Shown: positions 1 through 9,660, counted from the stretch's first letter. The stretch: 64,000 bases of DNA from Sulfitobacter sp. M05 (GCF_029285175.1 NZ_JABEDH010000001.1:1240001-1304000), one strand, 5' to 3'. Notes: generated from the sequence alone by a model not told the origin. Numbers and translations: made by a program.

Positions 1-742
1 TGGTATCCACACGGATGTTGGACCCCAGTGCATCCATCACGTCGATGGATTCGGTCTTGGTCAATTCCCAAGGCCGCGCGGTAAAGGCATATGGTTTACT
101 GACCAGCGCGCCAACCGGACACAGGTCAATGATGTTGCCCTGCAAGTTCGAATCAAGTGTCTGACCCAGATAGGACGTAATCTCGGCATCTTCGCCACGC
201 CCCGTCTGACCCATCATATGCAGGCCAGCCACTTCGGTGGTAAAACGGACGCAACGCGTGCAGGAGATACAGCGCGTCATATGGGTTTCAACCAAAGGAC
301 CCAGATCAAGATCTTCGGTCGCCCGCTTCGGCTCGCGATAACGGCTGAAGTCGACACCGTATGCCATCGCCTGATCCTGCAAGTCACATTCGCCGCCCTG
401 ATCGCAAATCGGGCAATCCAGCGGATGGTTGATCAACAGGAATTCCATCACCCCTTCGCGGGCCTTTTTCACCATAGGTGAATTGGTCTTTACAACCGGC
501 GGCTGACCTTCGGGACCGGGGCGCAAATCCTTGACCTGCATCGCACAGGAGGCTGCGGGTTTTGGCGGCCCACCGACAACCTCGACCAGACACATGCGGC
601 AGTTGCCCGCAATCGACAGGCGTTCGTGGTAACAGAAACGCGGAATTTCGACCCCCGCTTGCTCACACGCCTGAATGAGCGTCATCGCCCCCTCAGTTTC
701 AACTTCTTTACCGTCGATGATGATCTTGCGCAGGTCGCTCAT
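1..742 (-). CDS. nuoG: NADH-quinone oxidoreductase subunit G (3' part cut by window edge)
   Basis: Iron-sulfur subunit of the peripheral arm of complex I, carrying electrons from NuoF toward NuoB. Only the N-terminal ~247 residues are present; the gene runs off the left edge. Visible: a ferredoxin-like [2Fe-2S] domain with Cys37, Cys48, Cys51 and Cys66, then the [18 protein letters not shown] cluster segment (H-x3-C-x2-C-x5-C), then CISCTRC starting the molybdopterin-type 4Fe-4S region. The start is the ATG at 742, which gives the conserved [11 protein letters not shown] opening. It lies 4 bases downstream of the DUF5333 gene, so it is translated as part of the nuo operon. Confidence 0.97.
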   Translation of the reverse strand, partial: MSDLRKIIIDGKEVETEGAMTLIQACEQAGVEIPRFCYHERLSIAGNCRMCLVEVVGGPPKPAASCAMQVKDLRPGPEGQPPVVKTNSPMVKKAREGVMEFLLINHPLDCPICDQGGECDLQDQAMAYGVDFSRYREPKRATEDLDLGPLVETHMTRCISCTRCVRFTTEVAGLHMMGQTGRGEDAEITSYLGQTLDSNLQGNIIDLCPVGALVSKPYAFTARPWELTKTESIDVMDALGSNIRVDT

Positions 743-746
743 TGGT

Positions 747-1148
747 TCACTTTGCTCTTAGTAACGAACCGATCCGGCTCGATTTTTGAATCTCTTGCTG
801 TCCTAACGCACAATAGCTTTGCGGGTCAGAAGTATCGACCCCCCGTGCGCGGAAAAATTCAGCCGCTTTTGCGCGCAGCCGGTCCTTTTCGACATCACTG
901 TCCGTATAGGCTTCAATCTCTGCCTGAGTATACCCCATGTCGCGGGCTTTTTTCTCCAAATTTCGGACATACCCGATGGCCCGGAACATCCGGGCGCTGA
1001 TCACTGGGCAATTCTTACGGATACGGTCGGCGATACCTAGATCAAACAAGGCATCGTCAATGGCGGCGACCTCCCGAAGGGGCGGTTTGGCAATGGCCGG
1101 AACGGCCAGCAGGCTTGCGCCCAGAAATGCTGCAACCAGAATTTTCAT
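747..1148 (-). CDS. DUF5333-type secreted protein in the nuo operon
   Basis: Predicted 133-aa exported protein with a signal peptide ([20 protein letters not shown]). The mature part is helical with two cysteines, one in an [10 protein letters not shown] segment and one in a SYCALG segment near the C-terminus. The layout matches the small DUF5333 family of Rhodobacteraceae; its function is unknown. ATG at 1148 is chosen over the in-frame GTG at 1151; a GAGGA ribosome site lies 8 bases before the ATG. It ends 4 bases before nuoG, so co-expression with complex I is likely. A role in assembly or a periplasmic role is only inference. Confidence 0.8.
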   Translation of the reverse strand: MKILVAAFLGASLLAVPAIAKPPLREVAAIDDALFDLGIADRIRKNCPVISARMFRAIGYVRNLEKKARDMGYTQAEIEAYTDSDVEKDRLRAKAAEFFRARGVDTSDPQSYCALGQQEIQKSSRIGSLLRAK

Positions 1149-1264
1149 CACTTAGTTCCTCATGTAGTGCGGGCGAGTTTGCCCTTGTCCCACATGGGTT
1201 TGGCCCCATTGTTATGCAATAACAGGTCCCTAACCTGCCATCAACGCCCCCGTGTCGCCGGGTT

Positions 1265-1597
1265 TCAAAGCTGAGGGCAAGCCCCCTGAAACACCAGCGT
1301 ATTATCCGTGATCTGCAATTGCTCGGGTGGTGTGTCCGGCCCCACCGCCCAAGTGATCTTGGAACTGCCATAATGTTCGACACAATAAGCTGTGCCTGCA
1401 TGGCGTCCCGCCTCGCGCGCGCCATCAAGCGACCGCGCCACATCGCGAATGCGCACAGAGAACACATCCCTCTGCCCATCAACCTTGGCCACTTTCACGC
1501 GGAAGTACTGGCCGTCAAAGGCAATGCGGTTCTTGCTGTCTGTACAGCCTGCCATCACCCCCAATATCAGGGCAATCGTTAAACAACGCTTCTTCAT
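1265..1597 (-). CDS. Small putative lipoprotein of unknown function
   Basis: 110-aa protein with an N-terminal signal ending in a lipobox (V-M-A-G-C, Cys18), so it is probably a lipid-anchored envelope protein. The mature part has three further cysteines or cysteine-adjacent turns (one in TAYCVEHYG, one in GACPQL at the C-terminus) and no recognised domain. It sits in the same orientation between the two DUF5333-like genes of the nuo operon, with gaps of 116 bases downstream and 209 bases upstream. Those gaps show no other gene. Function not recognised. Confidence 0.65.
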   Translation of the reverse strand: MKKRCLTIALILGVMAGCTDSKNRIAFDGQYFRVKVAKVDGQRDVFSVRIRDVARSLDGAREAGRHAGTAYCVEHYGSSKITWAVGPDTPPEQLQITDNTLVFQGACPQL

Positions 1598-1806
1598 TTC
1601 TGCGCCCTCTTCATTTCTAAACTCTTGCTTGGTTTAGCCTGCGGTCCGCTACCTTTGAGGGAATCGGAACCATCTTTTGACTGGCTTTCCTGTTCTTGTT
1701 CATGGGTTTTCCATTTGCCCCACATATTTGCTAAATTCGCGCGTCAGGCAACCTTTGTATCGTCACCGCTTTCGCACTCGCCTTCTGCCGTGCCCCCCCG
1801 GCCCCT

Positions 1807-2211
1807 TCATTGCGCGACAATCTTTAACATCCGCCCAATTGGCGTGCGCCACTCGGCAGCCGCATATCCCGCGTTGCAATACCCTTGCTGGGGGCTGTCT
1901 TCTGTCAGGTCATATTTTTTTAGAAAGGCGGCGAAATAGGGATCATAACGTTCAGGAGCCACTGGGGCGAAATAGGTGCCCAATTCGCGCGCCGGAATGC
2001 CCCTGTCGCTGAATTTTGCCAGCAAAGCCAGCATGTGGCGCTTTGATCCGGCATGATCAAAGTCAAGCCCGTCGCAACGTTCCGCAAGACGTTCGGCCAT
2101 GGTCGATTGAAAGTTCATTTCAACAGCAAACTCTGGCAAGGGCGCTTTGCCCTGTGCCAGCGCCATCACCGGCAAGACCGCGGCGAAAAAGGAAAGCCGG
2201 AGCGGTTTCAG
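1807..2211 (-). CDS. DUF5333-like secreted protein, probable CTG start
   Basis: Exported protein of about 134 aa with a clean signal peptide (KPLRLSFFAAVLPVMALAQG). The mature region resembles the DUF5333 gene at 747-1148 in layout: an early Cys (LAERCDGL), a middle helical block and a late Cys (GYCNAGYAA), followed by TPIGRMLK. I infer a distant paralogue. The only ATG/GTG/TTG start is a TTG at 2253, which would put 14 residues ahead of the signal peptide. A CTG at 2211 overlaps the MAPEG stop as CTGA, follows GGGGCGG by 5 bases and starts the signal peptide exactly, so I place the start there. Function unknown. Confidence 0.6.
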   Translation of the reverse strand: MKPLRLSFFAAVLPVMALAQGKAPLPEFAVEMNFQSTMAERLAERCDGLDFDHAGSKRHMLALLAKFSDRGIPARELGTYFAPVAPERYDPYFAAFLKKYDLTEDSPQQGYCNAGYAAAEWRTPIGRMLKIVAQ

Positions 2212-2615
2212 AGAACCGCCCCAATTGCCGTGATTGCCAGCCCAATCATGCAAACCCAGCCGATCAAAAAGGTGATCGAACGTAGTGGTTGGTTTTCGGT
2301 CCTGATATGAACAACCGCCATCGCAATGCGCGATACAACAAAAACAGAGGCCAACAGGTTTACCATGAACGGCGAGGCCCCTGCCAGAATCGCGGCCAAT
2401 GTGGCAGCAATAAACGGTCCGGAGACTTCGACCGCATTCGCAAAAGCCCGTTCGCGCCGATAAGAGACACTTGCGTAATCACGAATTGGCTTACCGCAAT
2501 CACTTCGGTTTTCCGGCGTGCGGCCCACGGTTGACAACCCCGAAAGGACAATCGACAGCAACGCCCAGATGGCCAGCGCCAAAAGCGCATGATTGTAGGC
2601 TGCAAAAGCGTCCAT
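2208..2615 (-). CDS. MAPEG-family integral membrane protein
   Basis: 135-aa protein with four hydrophobic segments (about residues 8-28, 62-80, 82-105, 115-133). The loop EVSGPFIAATLAAI with the preceding RRERAFANAVE matches the MAPEG superfamily (membrane-associated proteins in eicosanoid and glutathione metabolism), where the conserved ERAF/N region lines the active site. Bacterial members are often glutathione-dependent but the substrate is unknown. Its ATG shares one base with the nuoF stop (TAATG), so it is coupled to complex I expression. Confidence 0.8.
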   Translation of the reverse strand: MDAFAAYNHALLALAIWALLSIVLSGLSTVGRTPENRSDCGKPIRDYASVSYRRERAFANAVEVSGPFIAATLAAILAGASPFMVNLLASVFVVSRIAMAVVHIRTENQPLRSITFLIGWVCMIGLAITAIGAVL

Positions 2616-3910
2616 TATTCAGCGGCCACAGCAGAGACACGGCCGGTACGCTTATGCTTGATCCGGTCCTCAATCTCGTCGCGGAAATGCCGGATCAGAC
2701 CCTGAATAGGCCATGCTGCAGCATCACCAAGGGCGCAAATTGTATGCCCCTCAACCTGTTTGGTCACGTCCAGCAACATGTCGATTTCTTCGGGTTCCGC
2801 ATCCCCTGTCACCAGACGGTCCATAACCCGCATCATCCAGCCAGTACCTTCACGGCAAGGCGTACATTGGCCACAGGATTCATGTTTATAAAACTTCGCC
2901 AGACGCCAGATCGCTTTGATCACATCGGTAGAATTGTCCATGACAATCACCGCCGCGGTGCCCAGACCCGAACGCTGCTCGCGCAGATAGTCGAAATCCA
3001 TGATCGCGTCTTTCATCTGCGCTCCGGGGATCATCGGCACCGAGGAGCCGCCGGGGATCACGGCCTTGAGGTTGTCCCAGCCGCCGCGGATGCCGCCGCA
3101 ATGGGTCTCGATCAGCTCTTCAAAGGTGATCGACATCGCCTCTTCCACAACGCAGGGGTTGTTCACATGGCCAGAAATCGCAAACAGCTTGGTGCCGGCG
3201 TTGTTGGCGCGGCCAAATCCGGCGAACCATTCAGGGCCACGGCGCAGGATCGTAGGCACCACGGCAATTGATTCCACGTTGTTCACGGTGGTCGGGCACC
3301 CATAAAGCCCCGCCCCCGCAGGGAACGGCGGCTTCATCCGCGGCATACCCTTTTTGCCCTCAAGGCTTTCCAGCAAGGCGGTTTCTTCACCGCAAATATA
3401 GGCACCAGCGCCATGCGCCAGGTAAATGTCAAAATCCCAACCGGATTTACAGGCGTTCTTACCAACCAAGCCTGCATCATAGGCTTCATCAATCGCCGCC
3501 TGAAGCGCCTCGCGCTCGCGGATGTATTCGCCGCGAATGTAGATATAGCAGGCATGGGCATTCATCGCGAAAGAGGCAATCAGACAGCCCTCGATCAACG
3601 TATGCGGATCGTGGCGCATGATTTCGCGGTCTTTACATGTGCCAGGCTCGGATTCATCGGCGTTGATCACCAGATAGCTGGGACGGCCATCGCTTTCCTT
3701 TGGCATAAACGACCACTTCAGGCCAGTTGGAAAGCCCGCACCACCGCGCCCACGCAAACCGGATGCCTTCATCTGGTCAACGATCCAAGGCGCACCTTTC
3801 TTGATGATATCCGCCGTGCCATCCCAATGGCCACGGCTTTGCGCGCCCTTCAGCGTGCGGTCATGCATCCCGTAGATGTTGGTAAAAATGCGGTCCTGAT
3901 CTGCAAGCAT
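2615..3910 (-). CDS. nuoF: NADH-quinone oxidoreductase subunit F
   Basis: NADH-binding, FMN-containing subunit of complex I; it accepts hydride from NADH and passes electrons to the iron-sulfur chain. Full length at 431 aa. Visible: the glycine-rich NADH/FMN loop [10 protein letters not shown] at about residues 54-63, the FMN region with [14 protein letters not shown] at 83-96, and the N3 4Fe-4S ligands Cys346, Cys349, Cys352 (CGQCTPC) plus Cys392 (TICALG). The start is ATG at 3910. The stop overlaps the MAPEG start by one base. Confidence 0.98.
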   Translation of the reverse strand: MLADQDRIFTNIYGMHDRTLKGAQSRGHWDGTADIIKKGAPWIVDQMKASGLRGRGGAGFPTGLKWSFMPKESDGRPSYLVINADESEPGTCKDREIMRHDPHTLIEGCLIASFAMNAHACYIYIRGEYIREREALQAAIDEAYDAGLVGKNACKSGWDFDIYLAHGAGAYICGEETALLESLEGKKGMPRMKPPFPAGAGLYGCPTTVNNVESIAVVPTILRRGPEWFAGFGRANNAGTKLFAISGHVNNPCVVEEAMSITFEELIETHCGGIRGGWDNLKAVIPGGSSVPMIPGAQMKDAIMDFDYLREQRSGLGTAAVIVMDNSTDVIKAIWRLAKFYKHESCGQCTPCREGTGWMMRVMDRLVTGDAEPEEIDMLLDVTKQVEGHTICALGDAAAWPIQGLIRHFRDEIEDRIKHKRTGRVSAVAAE

Positions 3911-3993
3911 TGCTGCACCCTATCTATTCTTGCGCGGCCCCTTCGGGCCGGTCTTTGGTATCTCGGCCCAACGTGCAGGCCGGTTAAACTTAT

Positions 3994-4245
3994 CTAACGG
4001 CCCGACTTTCTGTCAGCCTGCCGTGCCTGCCACATCTGCCAGATCACGACCATCGCCCAAAACAGCGCAGCCAGTGCGGCAAAATCAAACAGCAGCGAAT
4101 AGCGCATTTCCAGCCCTAGCTTCGCCACCGAGAAATTCGCAATCACCCAAAGTATCATGGTAATCGCAATAACCAGCCCCACCATCCGGCCCTTTTTTGC
4201 AAGGGCCTGATCCTGTGCGGAGCCACTGTTTTCCTGTTGGTTCAC
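3994..4245 (-). CDS. DUF5337-type two-helix membrane protein
   Basis: 83-aa protein with a polar N-terminus (about 20 residues, lysines just before the membrane) and two transmembrane segments at about 22-42 and 50-72, ending in a basic tail (ARQADRKSGR). It matches the small DUF5337 family found in nuo operons of Rhodobacteraceae. It lies between the HhH protein (18-base gap) and nuoF (83-base gap). An accessory or assembly role in complex I is inference from position only. Confidence 0.75.
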   Translation of the reverse strand: MNQQENSGSAQDQALAKKGRMVGLVIAITMILWVIANFSVAKLGLEMRYSLLFDFAALAALFWAMVVIWQMWQARQADRKSGR

Positions 4246-4263
4246 ACTCGGGTCCGATCGTTC

Positions 4264-5256
4264 TTACGTCTTTTTGCGCTTTGAGAACTCTGTCTCGCCG
4301 CCCTTGGCCAAAATCTTGGCCTGTGACATCCAGTCGTCACGTTTGATCCGGCCTTTAAAACGCAAACGGGCATCGACCCATTCGATTTCTTTCTTACGCC
4401 AACCAGCCACCTGGTCAAACCGGTAGATGCCCAATTCATTCAAAGTCTGTTGCAGTTTAGGGCCTACGCCGCTGATCAACTTCAGATCGTCACTGCCCTC
4501 TGCCGGTGGAGCATCATAGACCAGCGGTTTGCCATCCGCCGCAACCGGTGTGCGTTTCGCCGCGGTTTTTGCCGGTGCTTTCTTGGCCGGTGTTTTGGCT
4601 GAAGCCTTGGTCGCTGCTTTTGCCTCGGTTTTTGCCGGGGCCTTTTTCGCGGCAGCTTTTGGGGCGGCCTTCTTTGCGGCTGCACCTTTCGCTGGTTTTA
4701 CCTCTGCCGGTGTCACAGCCGCCGTGGCCTTTGCCGCGGTTGACTTCACCGCAGATTTTTCTTCGACGGCAGGGGCTTCGTACTTCCATGTCCCTTTGCG
4801 CGCGGCCAATTCAGCCTCTCCTGCAAGCGCGGTCGACGGCTTGATCTCGACCGCCTTCAACGGTGCTGCGCTTGGTGTATCACTATCCGTTGCCCCGGTT
4901 GCAATCTCACCATCGGCAGTCTCAGCGGCACCTTCTGATGCAGCTGTCTCTGGCGTGGCCACGGTTGCATTTGTGACGCCAGTATCACCGGTAACTGCGC
5001 TGGCAACGGCGGGGCTGTTCTGGCCAACGTCAAGGGCCGCGGCCCGTGGGGCATCCGCAGAAGCAGCGGCATCGCGACAGATTGAACGTGGCAGAAAATA
5101 CGCAATAAGAAGACCGCCGATCAGCCCGAGAAGACACGACCAAAAACCGCCCAGCCCGATAAATTTGTACAACAGCAGCATCAGCACAAGACCTGCAATG
5201 GCAGCAATGATCCAACACATGGTCTTACATTCAGAACGTTTTTCCGTCTGTGTCAT
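4264..5256 (-). CDS. Membrane-anchored Ala/Lys-rich protein with C-terminal HhH-like domain
   Basis: 330 aa. Layout: two hydrophobic segments near the N-terminus (about 14-50), a long low-complexity Ala/Lys/Pro linker (about 55-250), and a C-terminal domain at about 255-325 with DDLKLISGVGPKL, GIYRFDQV and FKGRIKRDDW. The GVGPK hairpin is typical of helix-hairpin-helix folds. The same domain, nearly residue for residue, ends the neighbouring NuoE, so the two genes share a module. It lies 34 bases downstream of nuoE and is in the operon. The linker looks like KTPAKK-type histone-like tails. Function unknown; annotating it as a nuclease or a complex I chain from this domain alone would be unsafe. 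Confidence 0.75.
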   Translation of the reverse strand: MTQTEKRSECKTMCWIIAAIAGLVLMLLLYKFIGLGGFWSCLLGLIGGLLIAYFLPRSICRDAAASADAPRAAALDVGQNSPAVASAVTGDTGVTNATVATPETAASEGAAETADGEIATGATDSDTPSAAPLKAVEIKPSTALAGEAELAARKGTWKYEAPAVEEKSAVKSTAAKATAAVTPAEVKPAKGAAAKKAAPKAAAKKAPAKTEAKAATKASAKTPAKKAPAKTAAKRTPVAADGKPLVYDAPPAEGSDDLKLISGVGPKLQQTLNELGIYRFDQVAGWRKKEIEWVDARLRFKGRIKRDDWMSQAKILAKGGETEFSKRKKT

Positions 5257-5290
5257 CTTCGTTCACACCCCCTATGGCGACAGCGCGGGC

Positions 5291-6481
5291 TTACTCCTCG
5301 CTGTCGTAACGCCCGTCCGTTCGGGCCTTGGCGGAAAAGGCCGTTTCCTCGCCAGCCGCCAACTTCTGTGCCTGATCCACCCATGTGTCACGGGTCACAC
5401 GGCCCTTGAACCCTTTCAGATTCTCATCGGCCCAAGCCACTTCTGCCGCCCCCCATTTGGAGATTTGGTCAAAGTGGAAAATTCCCATGTCGTGCAACAT
5501 GGTTTCAAGCTTTGGTCCCACACCTTTGATCATCTTCAGATCATCCGGTCCCGACTTGCGCGGTGCCTTCATCATCTTGGGTTTCTTGCCCACCGCCGCT
5601 GTTGCCGGCGCATCTGCCGCTGTTGCCTTGGGCTCGGCTTTGGAAACCGGTTTTGCCTTGGATGTCGCAACTGCTTCTTGCTTGGTCACGCCAGTCTTAT
5701 CCGCAGTTGCACCCTTGGCCGGCTTTGGTGCCGCGGCTTTTTTGGCCTTCGGCTTCGCAGAGGCATTCGCCGCAGTCCCCTGCCATGGGGTAAGCAAGGG
5801 CACTTCGGTACCATCGATCCGCTTGACCGTATCACCGATGTCCACAGCCAGCTGCACGGAGGCGTTATGCTGTTTCTTGCCGCTTTCGAATTCGGTCAAA
5901 CTGGTCAACCCGGACGCCGGCTCTGCGGCATAGCGGCCATTCTGCGGTCCTGGTGTCGGCACTTTGCCGGCAGACAGATCATCCAGCAGGGCGCGCAACT
6001 TGTCGGCGGTCAGATCCTCGTAGTAGTCCTTGCCGATCTGGGCCATCGGCGCATTAGCGCAAGCCCCCAGACATTCGACTTCTTCCCAAGAGAACTTACC
6101 ATCCGTAGACAACACATGCGGCTGTTCGGCGATCTTTTCACGGCATACTGCCACAAGATCCTCGGCCCCGCAGATCATGCAGGTCGTGGTGCCACAGATC
6201 TGAATATGGGCAACAGAACCAACCGGTTGCAGCTGAAACATAAAGTAGAAAGTCGCCACCTCAAGGCCCCGAATATAGGCCAGCCCCAGCATTTCGGAAA
6301 CATGTTCAATTGCCGGACGGGTCAACCAGCCCTCTTGCTCCTGCGCACGCCACAACAGTGGAATGATGGCAGAGGCCTGACGGCCTTCGGGGTATTTTGT
6401 GATCTGCGCTTCGGCCCAAGCCTGATTGGCGGGGGTAAAGGCGAATGCCTGCGGTTGATCTGGGTGTAGTCGGCGGAGCAT
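5291..6481 (-). CDS. nuoE: NADH-quinone oxidoreductase subunit E with C-terminal HhH extension
   Basis: 24-kDa-type [2Fe-2S] subunit of complex I, partner of NuoF. The N-terminal ~170 residues form the usual thioredoxin-like domain with cluster N1a ligands Cys96, Cys101 (CGTTTC), Cys137 and Cys141 (CLGAC). At 396 aa it is far longer than the usual ~160-240. The excess is an Ala/Lys-rich linker (about 220-310) and a terminal domain with [15 protein letters not shown] and [10 protein letters not shown], paralogous to the end of the downstream 330-aa protein. The start is ATG at 6481. Confidence 0.96.
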   Translation of the reverse strand: MLRRLHPDQPQAFAFTPANQAWAEAQITKYPEGRQASAIIPLLWRAQEQEGWLTRPAIEHVSEMLGLAYIRGLEVATFYFMFQLQPVGSVAHIQICGTTTCMICGAEDLVAVCREKIAEQPHVLSTDGKFSWEEVECLGACANAPMAQIGKDYYEDLTADKLRALLDDLSAGKVPTPGPQNGRYAAEPASGLTSLTEFESGKKQHNASVQLAVDIGDTVKRIDGTEVPLLTPWQGTAANASAKPKAKKAAAPKPAKGATADKTGVTKQEAVATSKAKPVSKAEPKATAADAPATAAVGKKPKMMKAPRKSGPDDLKMIKGVGPKLETMLHDMGIFHFDQISKWGAAEVAWADENLKGFKGRVTRDTWVDQAQKLAAGEETAFSAKARTDGRYDSEE

Positions 6482-6554
6482 GAATCCTAGCCTTCGTATC
6501 TGATGGCGGCGTACCGCCCGGTATTTTCAAAAAGGAAATGCAGCGGATGCTGCA

Positions 6555-7799
6555 TTACCTGTCAATCTCTCCAAAGACCACGTCCATCGTGCCGATAATC
6601 GCAGCAACATCAGCCAGTTGGTGGCCTTTGCTAATGTGGTCCATCGCCTGCAAATGCAGGAAGCCAGGGGCGCGGATTTTGCAGCGATAAGGTTTGTTGC
6701 TGCCATCTGCCACAAGATAAACGCCGAACTCGCCCTTGGGGGCCTCCACAGCGCAATAAACTTCGCCAGCGGGCACGTGGAACCCTTCGGTGTAAAGCTT
6801 GAAGTGGTGGATCAGGCTTTCCATATTGGTTTTCATCGCGGTACGGGCCGGCGGCGTGATTTTGCCACGCGCAAGGACATCGCCCTGCCCTTCGGGTGCG
6901 TTCAGCTTCACGATGGCCTGCTGGATGATATGCACCGACTGGCGCATTTCTTCCATCCGGCAGAGATAGCGGTCAAAACAATCGCCGTTCTTGCCAACAG
7001 GAATTTCAAACTCGAATTCATCGTAACATTCATAAGGTTGCGAGCGGCGCAAATCCCATGCAAGGCCGGAGCCGCGTACCATCACACCGGAAAACCCGTA
7101 GTTCAGAATGTCTTCTTCAGTCACGATGCCAATATCGACGTTACGCTGTTTGAAAATCCGGTTTTCGGTCAACAACTCGTCGATATCGACCATGAACTTG
7201 GTCATGAACTGTTCAGACCAGGCCTGAATATCGTCCAGCAAACCGGCAGGCAGGTCCTGATGCACCCCACCGGGGCGGAAGTATGCGGCATGCAGACGCG
7301 CGCCACAGACACGCTCATAGAACACCATAAGCTGTTCGCGCTCTTCGAAGCCCCAAAGCGGCGGGGTCAAGGCGCCCACGTCCAACGCCTGCGTTGTGAC
7401 GTTCAGCAAGTGGTTGAGAACACGACCGATTTCACAGAACAACACGCGGATCAGGCTGGCGCGGCGCGGCACAACCGTGTCCGTCAGTTTCTCGATCGCC
7501 AAGCACCAGGCATGTTCCTGATTCATCGGGGCCACGTAATCCAACCGGTCAAAGTACGGCAGGTTTTGCAGATACGTCCGGCTTTCCATCAGCTTTTCAG
7601 TGCCACGGTGCAGCAGACCAATATGCGGGTCGCAACGTTCTACAATCTCGCCGTCCAGCTCAAGCACAAGGCGCAAAACACCGTGCGCCGCAGGGTGTTG
7701 CGGGCCAAAGTTGATGTTGAAGTTGCGGATCTTCTGTTCACCCGTGACGGCATCTGTAGACCCGTCATCATAGGTGTTCACGCGCATATCGCCGTCCAT
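6555..7799 (-). CDS. nuoD: NADH-quinone oxidoreductase subunit D
   Basis: 49-kDa-type subunit at the arm junction of complex I; with NuoB it forms the quinone-binding site. 414 aa, full length. Visible: the conserved N-terminal [27 protein letters not shown], and the C-terminal FGEIDR ending usual in this family. The start ATG at 7799 shares one base with the stop of the 39-aa ORF (TAATG). A second Met four residues in (7787) is a possible alternative. Confidence 0.98.
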   Translation of the reverse strand: MDGDMRVNTYDDGSTDAVTGEQKIRNFNINFGPQHPAAHGVLRLVLELDGEIVERCDPHIGLLHRGTEKLMESRTYLQNLPYFDRLDYVAPMNQEHAWCLAIEKLTDTVVPRRASLIRVLFCEIGRVLNHLLNVTTQALDVGALTPPLWGFEEREQLMVFYERVCGARLHAAYFRPGGVHQDLPAGLLDDIQAWSEQFMTKFMVDIDELLTENRIFKQRNVDIGIVTEEDILNYGFSGVMVRGSGLAWDLRRSQPYECYDEFEFEIPVGKNGDCFDRYLCRMEEMRQSVHIIQQAIVKLNAPEGQGDVLARGKITPPARTAMKTNMESLIHHFKLYTEGFHVPAGEVYCAVEAPKGEFGVYLVADGSNKPYRCKIRAPGFLHLQAMDHISKGHQLADVAAIIGTMDVVFGEIDR

Positions 7800-7918
7800 T
7801 ATTTCCGCCCCTTCAACTGCTTGTCAATCGGCCGCTCGTCATCCGCACGCACGCGAATGGGCTGTTGTTCACGCTGACCGAACAGCTTGGCTATCATCTC
7901 TTCAAGAAGGTCAATCAT
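7799..7918 (-). CDS. 39-aa conserved-position small ORF between nuoC and nuoD
   Basis: Encodes [15 protein letters not shown]... ending in a basic, charged tail ([10 protein letters not shown]). No membrane segment; an amphipathic N-terminal helix is likely. The ATG overlaps the stop of the preceding 57-aa ORF (ATGA) and its own TAA overlaps the nuoD ATG by one base (TAATG), so both ends are translationally coupled. That tight packing is the main evidence that it is a gene. Unidentified small ORFs are known in nuo operons of Rhodobacter; I do not recognise a family for this one. Confidence 0.6.
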   Translation of the reverse strand: MIDLLEEMIAKLFGQREQQPIRVRADDERPIDKQLKGRK

Positions 7919-8088
7919 AGCTTCTCCAATTCTTGCAGCTTCATGCCCATCCACCACAACAGGGCGACGGGACCGAGGGGCACCAGACAGACTGCGGCCC
8001 AGTATTTATTGATGCCGAAAAACGGCAAGAGTTTCAGCATCGGGATCGCTGTCAATGCAGACATGATCAGCCACCAAATGCCGCCCAT
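7915..8088 (-). CDS. 57-aa membrane mini-protein between nuoC and nuoD
   Basis: Encodes [20 protein letters not shown]..., with two hydrophobic segments (about 3-20 and 30-47) separated by a FGINKYW turn, and a short charged tail (KLQELEKL). Its ATG overlaps the nuoC stop by one base (TAATG) and its TGA overlaps the next small ORF (ATGA), which supports real translation. Probable inner-membrane protein; it may be an accessory or assembly factor of complex I, but that is inference. No family recognised. Confidence 0.65.
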   Translation of the reverse strand: MGGIWWLIMSALTAIPMLKLLPFFGINKYWAAVCLVPLGPVALLWWMGMKLQELEKL

Positions 8089-8696
8089 TACTTGGCACCT
8101 TCAGCTTTGTCATCACCGGGCAGGATGTATTCGGCACCCTCCCATGGCGACATAAAGTCGAACTGGCGATACTCCTGCACCAACGACACCGGCTCATAGA
8201 CCACCCGCTTTTGCGCTTCATCATAACGCACTTCGGTGTAGCCCGTGGTTGGGAAGTCCTTGCGCAGCGGGAAGCCGCGGAAACCATAGTCGGTCAGGAT
8301 ACGACGCAAATCGGGGTGGCCGGAGAACAGGATGCCGAACATGTCGAAAATCTCGCGCTCAAACCAGTTGGCAGACGGATGCACATCGACCAGCGAGGGC
8401 ACCATGTCTTTTTCACGCACCGCAACACGCAGGCGGATACGGTGGTTCTGGTACATGCTCAGCAGGTGATACACCACGTCAAAGCGTTTCGCCCGCCCCG
8501 CATAATCCACTGCCGTGATATCCACGAGCGTCGAGAAGCGGCAGGTCGCATCGCCCTTCAGGAAATCCACCAGCCCGGCAATATTGCCCAGCGTGGCATT
8601 CAGGTTCAATTCGCCCTTGGTGACGTCCCATGACAGCACACAATCGGGGCGCTTCGCCTCAATATAGGCACCCAGTTCATTCAGTGCGTCACTCAT
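8088..8696 (-). CDS. nuoC: NADH-quinone oxidoreductase subunit C
   Basis: 30-kDa-type subunit of the complex I peripheral arm, structural partner of NuoD. 202 aa. The family signature ERE-x-(F/Y)-DM-x-G is present as [20 protein letters not shown], followed by [12 protein letters not shown]. The open frame extends upstream to 8777, but the ATG at 8696 ([11 protein letters not shown]) overlaps the nuoB stop as ATGA and gives the normal family length. Confidence 0.97.
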   Translation of the reverse strand: MSDALNELGAYIEAKRPDCVLSWDVTKGELNLNATLGNIAGLVDFLKGDATCRFSTLVDITAVDYAGRAKRFDVVYHLLSMYQNHRIRLRVAVREKDMVPSLVDVHPSANWFEREIFDMFGILFSGHPDLRRILTDYGFRGFPLRKDFPTTGYTEVRYDEAQKRVVYEPVSLVQEYRQFDFMSPWEGAEYILPGDDKAEGAK

Positions 8697-9238
8697 CGTA
8701 CGATTGTCCCTGTCCGGCGCATCTTTTTCTGCAATTGCAGGATGCCATACAACAACGCCTCTGCCGTGGGCGGGCATCCGGGCACATAGATGTCTACCGG
8801 CACGATCCGGTCACAGCCACGCACAACGCTGTAGGAATAGTGGTAATAGCCACCGCCATTTGCACAGGATCCCATAGAGATCACATAGCGCGGTTCTGGC
8901 ATCTGGTCATAGACCTTGCGCAAAGCCGGTGCCATTTTGTTGGTCAGCGTGCCTGCCACGATCATCAAATCCGACTGGCGCGGGCTGGCCCGTGGCGCCG
9001 TCCCGAACCGTTCAAGGTCATAGCGCGGCATAGAGGTGTGCATCATTTCAACCGCACAGCAGGCCAACCCGAAGGTCATCCAGTGCAACGAACCGGTGCG
9101 CGCCCAGTTGATCACATCCGCCGAGGAGGTGACCAGAAAACCCTTGTCCTGCAAAGCTGCGTTCAGCTCTTGCGTGGCAACTTCGCGGTCTGCTCCGGCG
9201 GAATAGCCGCCCGCAACCCCTGCGTCCGTTACTGCCAT
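8693..9238 (-). CDS. nuoB: NADH-quinone oxidoreductase subunit B
   Basis: Carries cluster N2, the last iron-sulfur cluster before quinone. 181 aa. Cluster region visible as the adjacent cysteines in [12 protein letters not shown], the Cys in [12 protein letters not shown] and the Cys in [15 protein letters not shown]. An in-frame GTG at 9259 exists, but ATG at 9238 follows AAGGGG at good spacing, gives the expected MAVTDAGV start, and overlaps the nuoA end by 10 bases. Confidence 0.97.
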   Translation of the reverse strand: MAVTDAGVAGGYSAGADREVATQELNAALQDKGFLVTSSADVINWARTGSLHWMTFGLACCAVEMMHTSMPRYDLERFGTAPRASPRQSDLMIVAGTLTNKMAPALRKVYDQMPEPRYVISMGSCANGGGYYHYSYSVVRGCDRIVPVDIYVPGCPPTAEALLYGILQLQKKMRRTGTIVR

Positions 9239-9594
9239 TCCAGCGCCCCTTTCTTCCACTCATATGCAAAGCCTGCGGTCAGCACGCCAAGGAATACCAT
9301 CATCGACCAGAAACCGACCATGGAAAGGTCTTTGAACGCTACTGCCCAAGGGAACAGAAAGGCGATTTCAAGGTCAAAAATAATGAATAGAATTGACACC
9401 AAGTAGAAGCGCACATCGAATTTCATCCGTGCATCATCAAATGCGTTGAACCCGCATTCATAGGCTGACACCTTTTCAGGGTCCGGATTGCGCACCGCCA
9501 AAACCACGGCGGCCAGGATCAGGACAAGGCCCAAACCGATGGCAACAGCCAGAAAAACAAGGATTGGCAGGTATTCCCGCAGCATATCGTCCAA
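9229..9594 (-). CDS. nuoA: NADH-quinone oxidoreductase subunit A
   Basis: Small membrane subunit of complex I, 121 aa with three transmembrane helices. It has the conserved loop [16 protein letters not shown] with its single functional Cys, and the buried-acid stretch [14 protein letters not shown]. The start is a TTG at 9594, 6 bases after GGAG; the ATG three codons in (9585) is too far from that site. First gene of the operon. Confidence 0.96.
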   Translation of the reverse strand: MDDMLREYLPILVFLAVAIGLGLVLILAAVVLAVRNPDPEKVSAYECGFNAFDDARMKFDVRFYLVSILFIIFDLEIAFLFPWAVAFKDLSMVGFWSMMVFLGVLTAGFAYEWKKGALEWQ

Positions 9595-9660
9595 GGGAGG
9601 CTCCTTTTGGCTTTGCCACTCGGGTCACGTAAGAGCGGCGGCATAACAGACGTTAAAATG

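Noticed and set aside
4529..6469. 646-codon + strand open frame opposite nuoE and the HhH gene
   Set aside because: It is created by the Ala/Lys-rich linkers of the genes below it; its own protein is low-complexity and resembles nothing.
6618..7877. 419-codon + strand frame opposite nuoD
   Set aside because: Shadow of the highly conserved nuoD; composition is His/Gln-rich as expected of an antisense frame.
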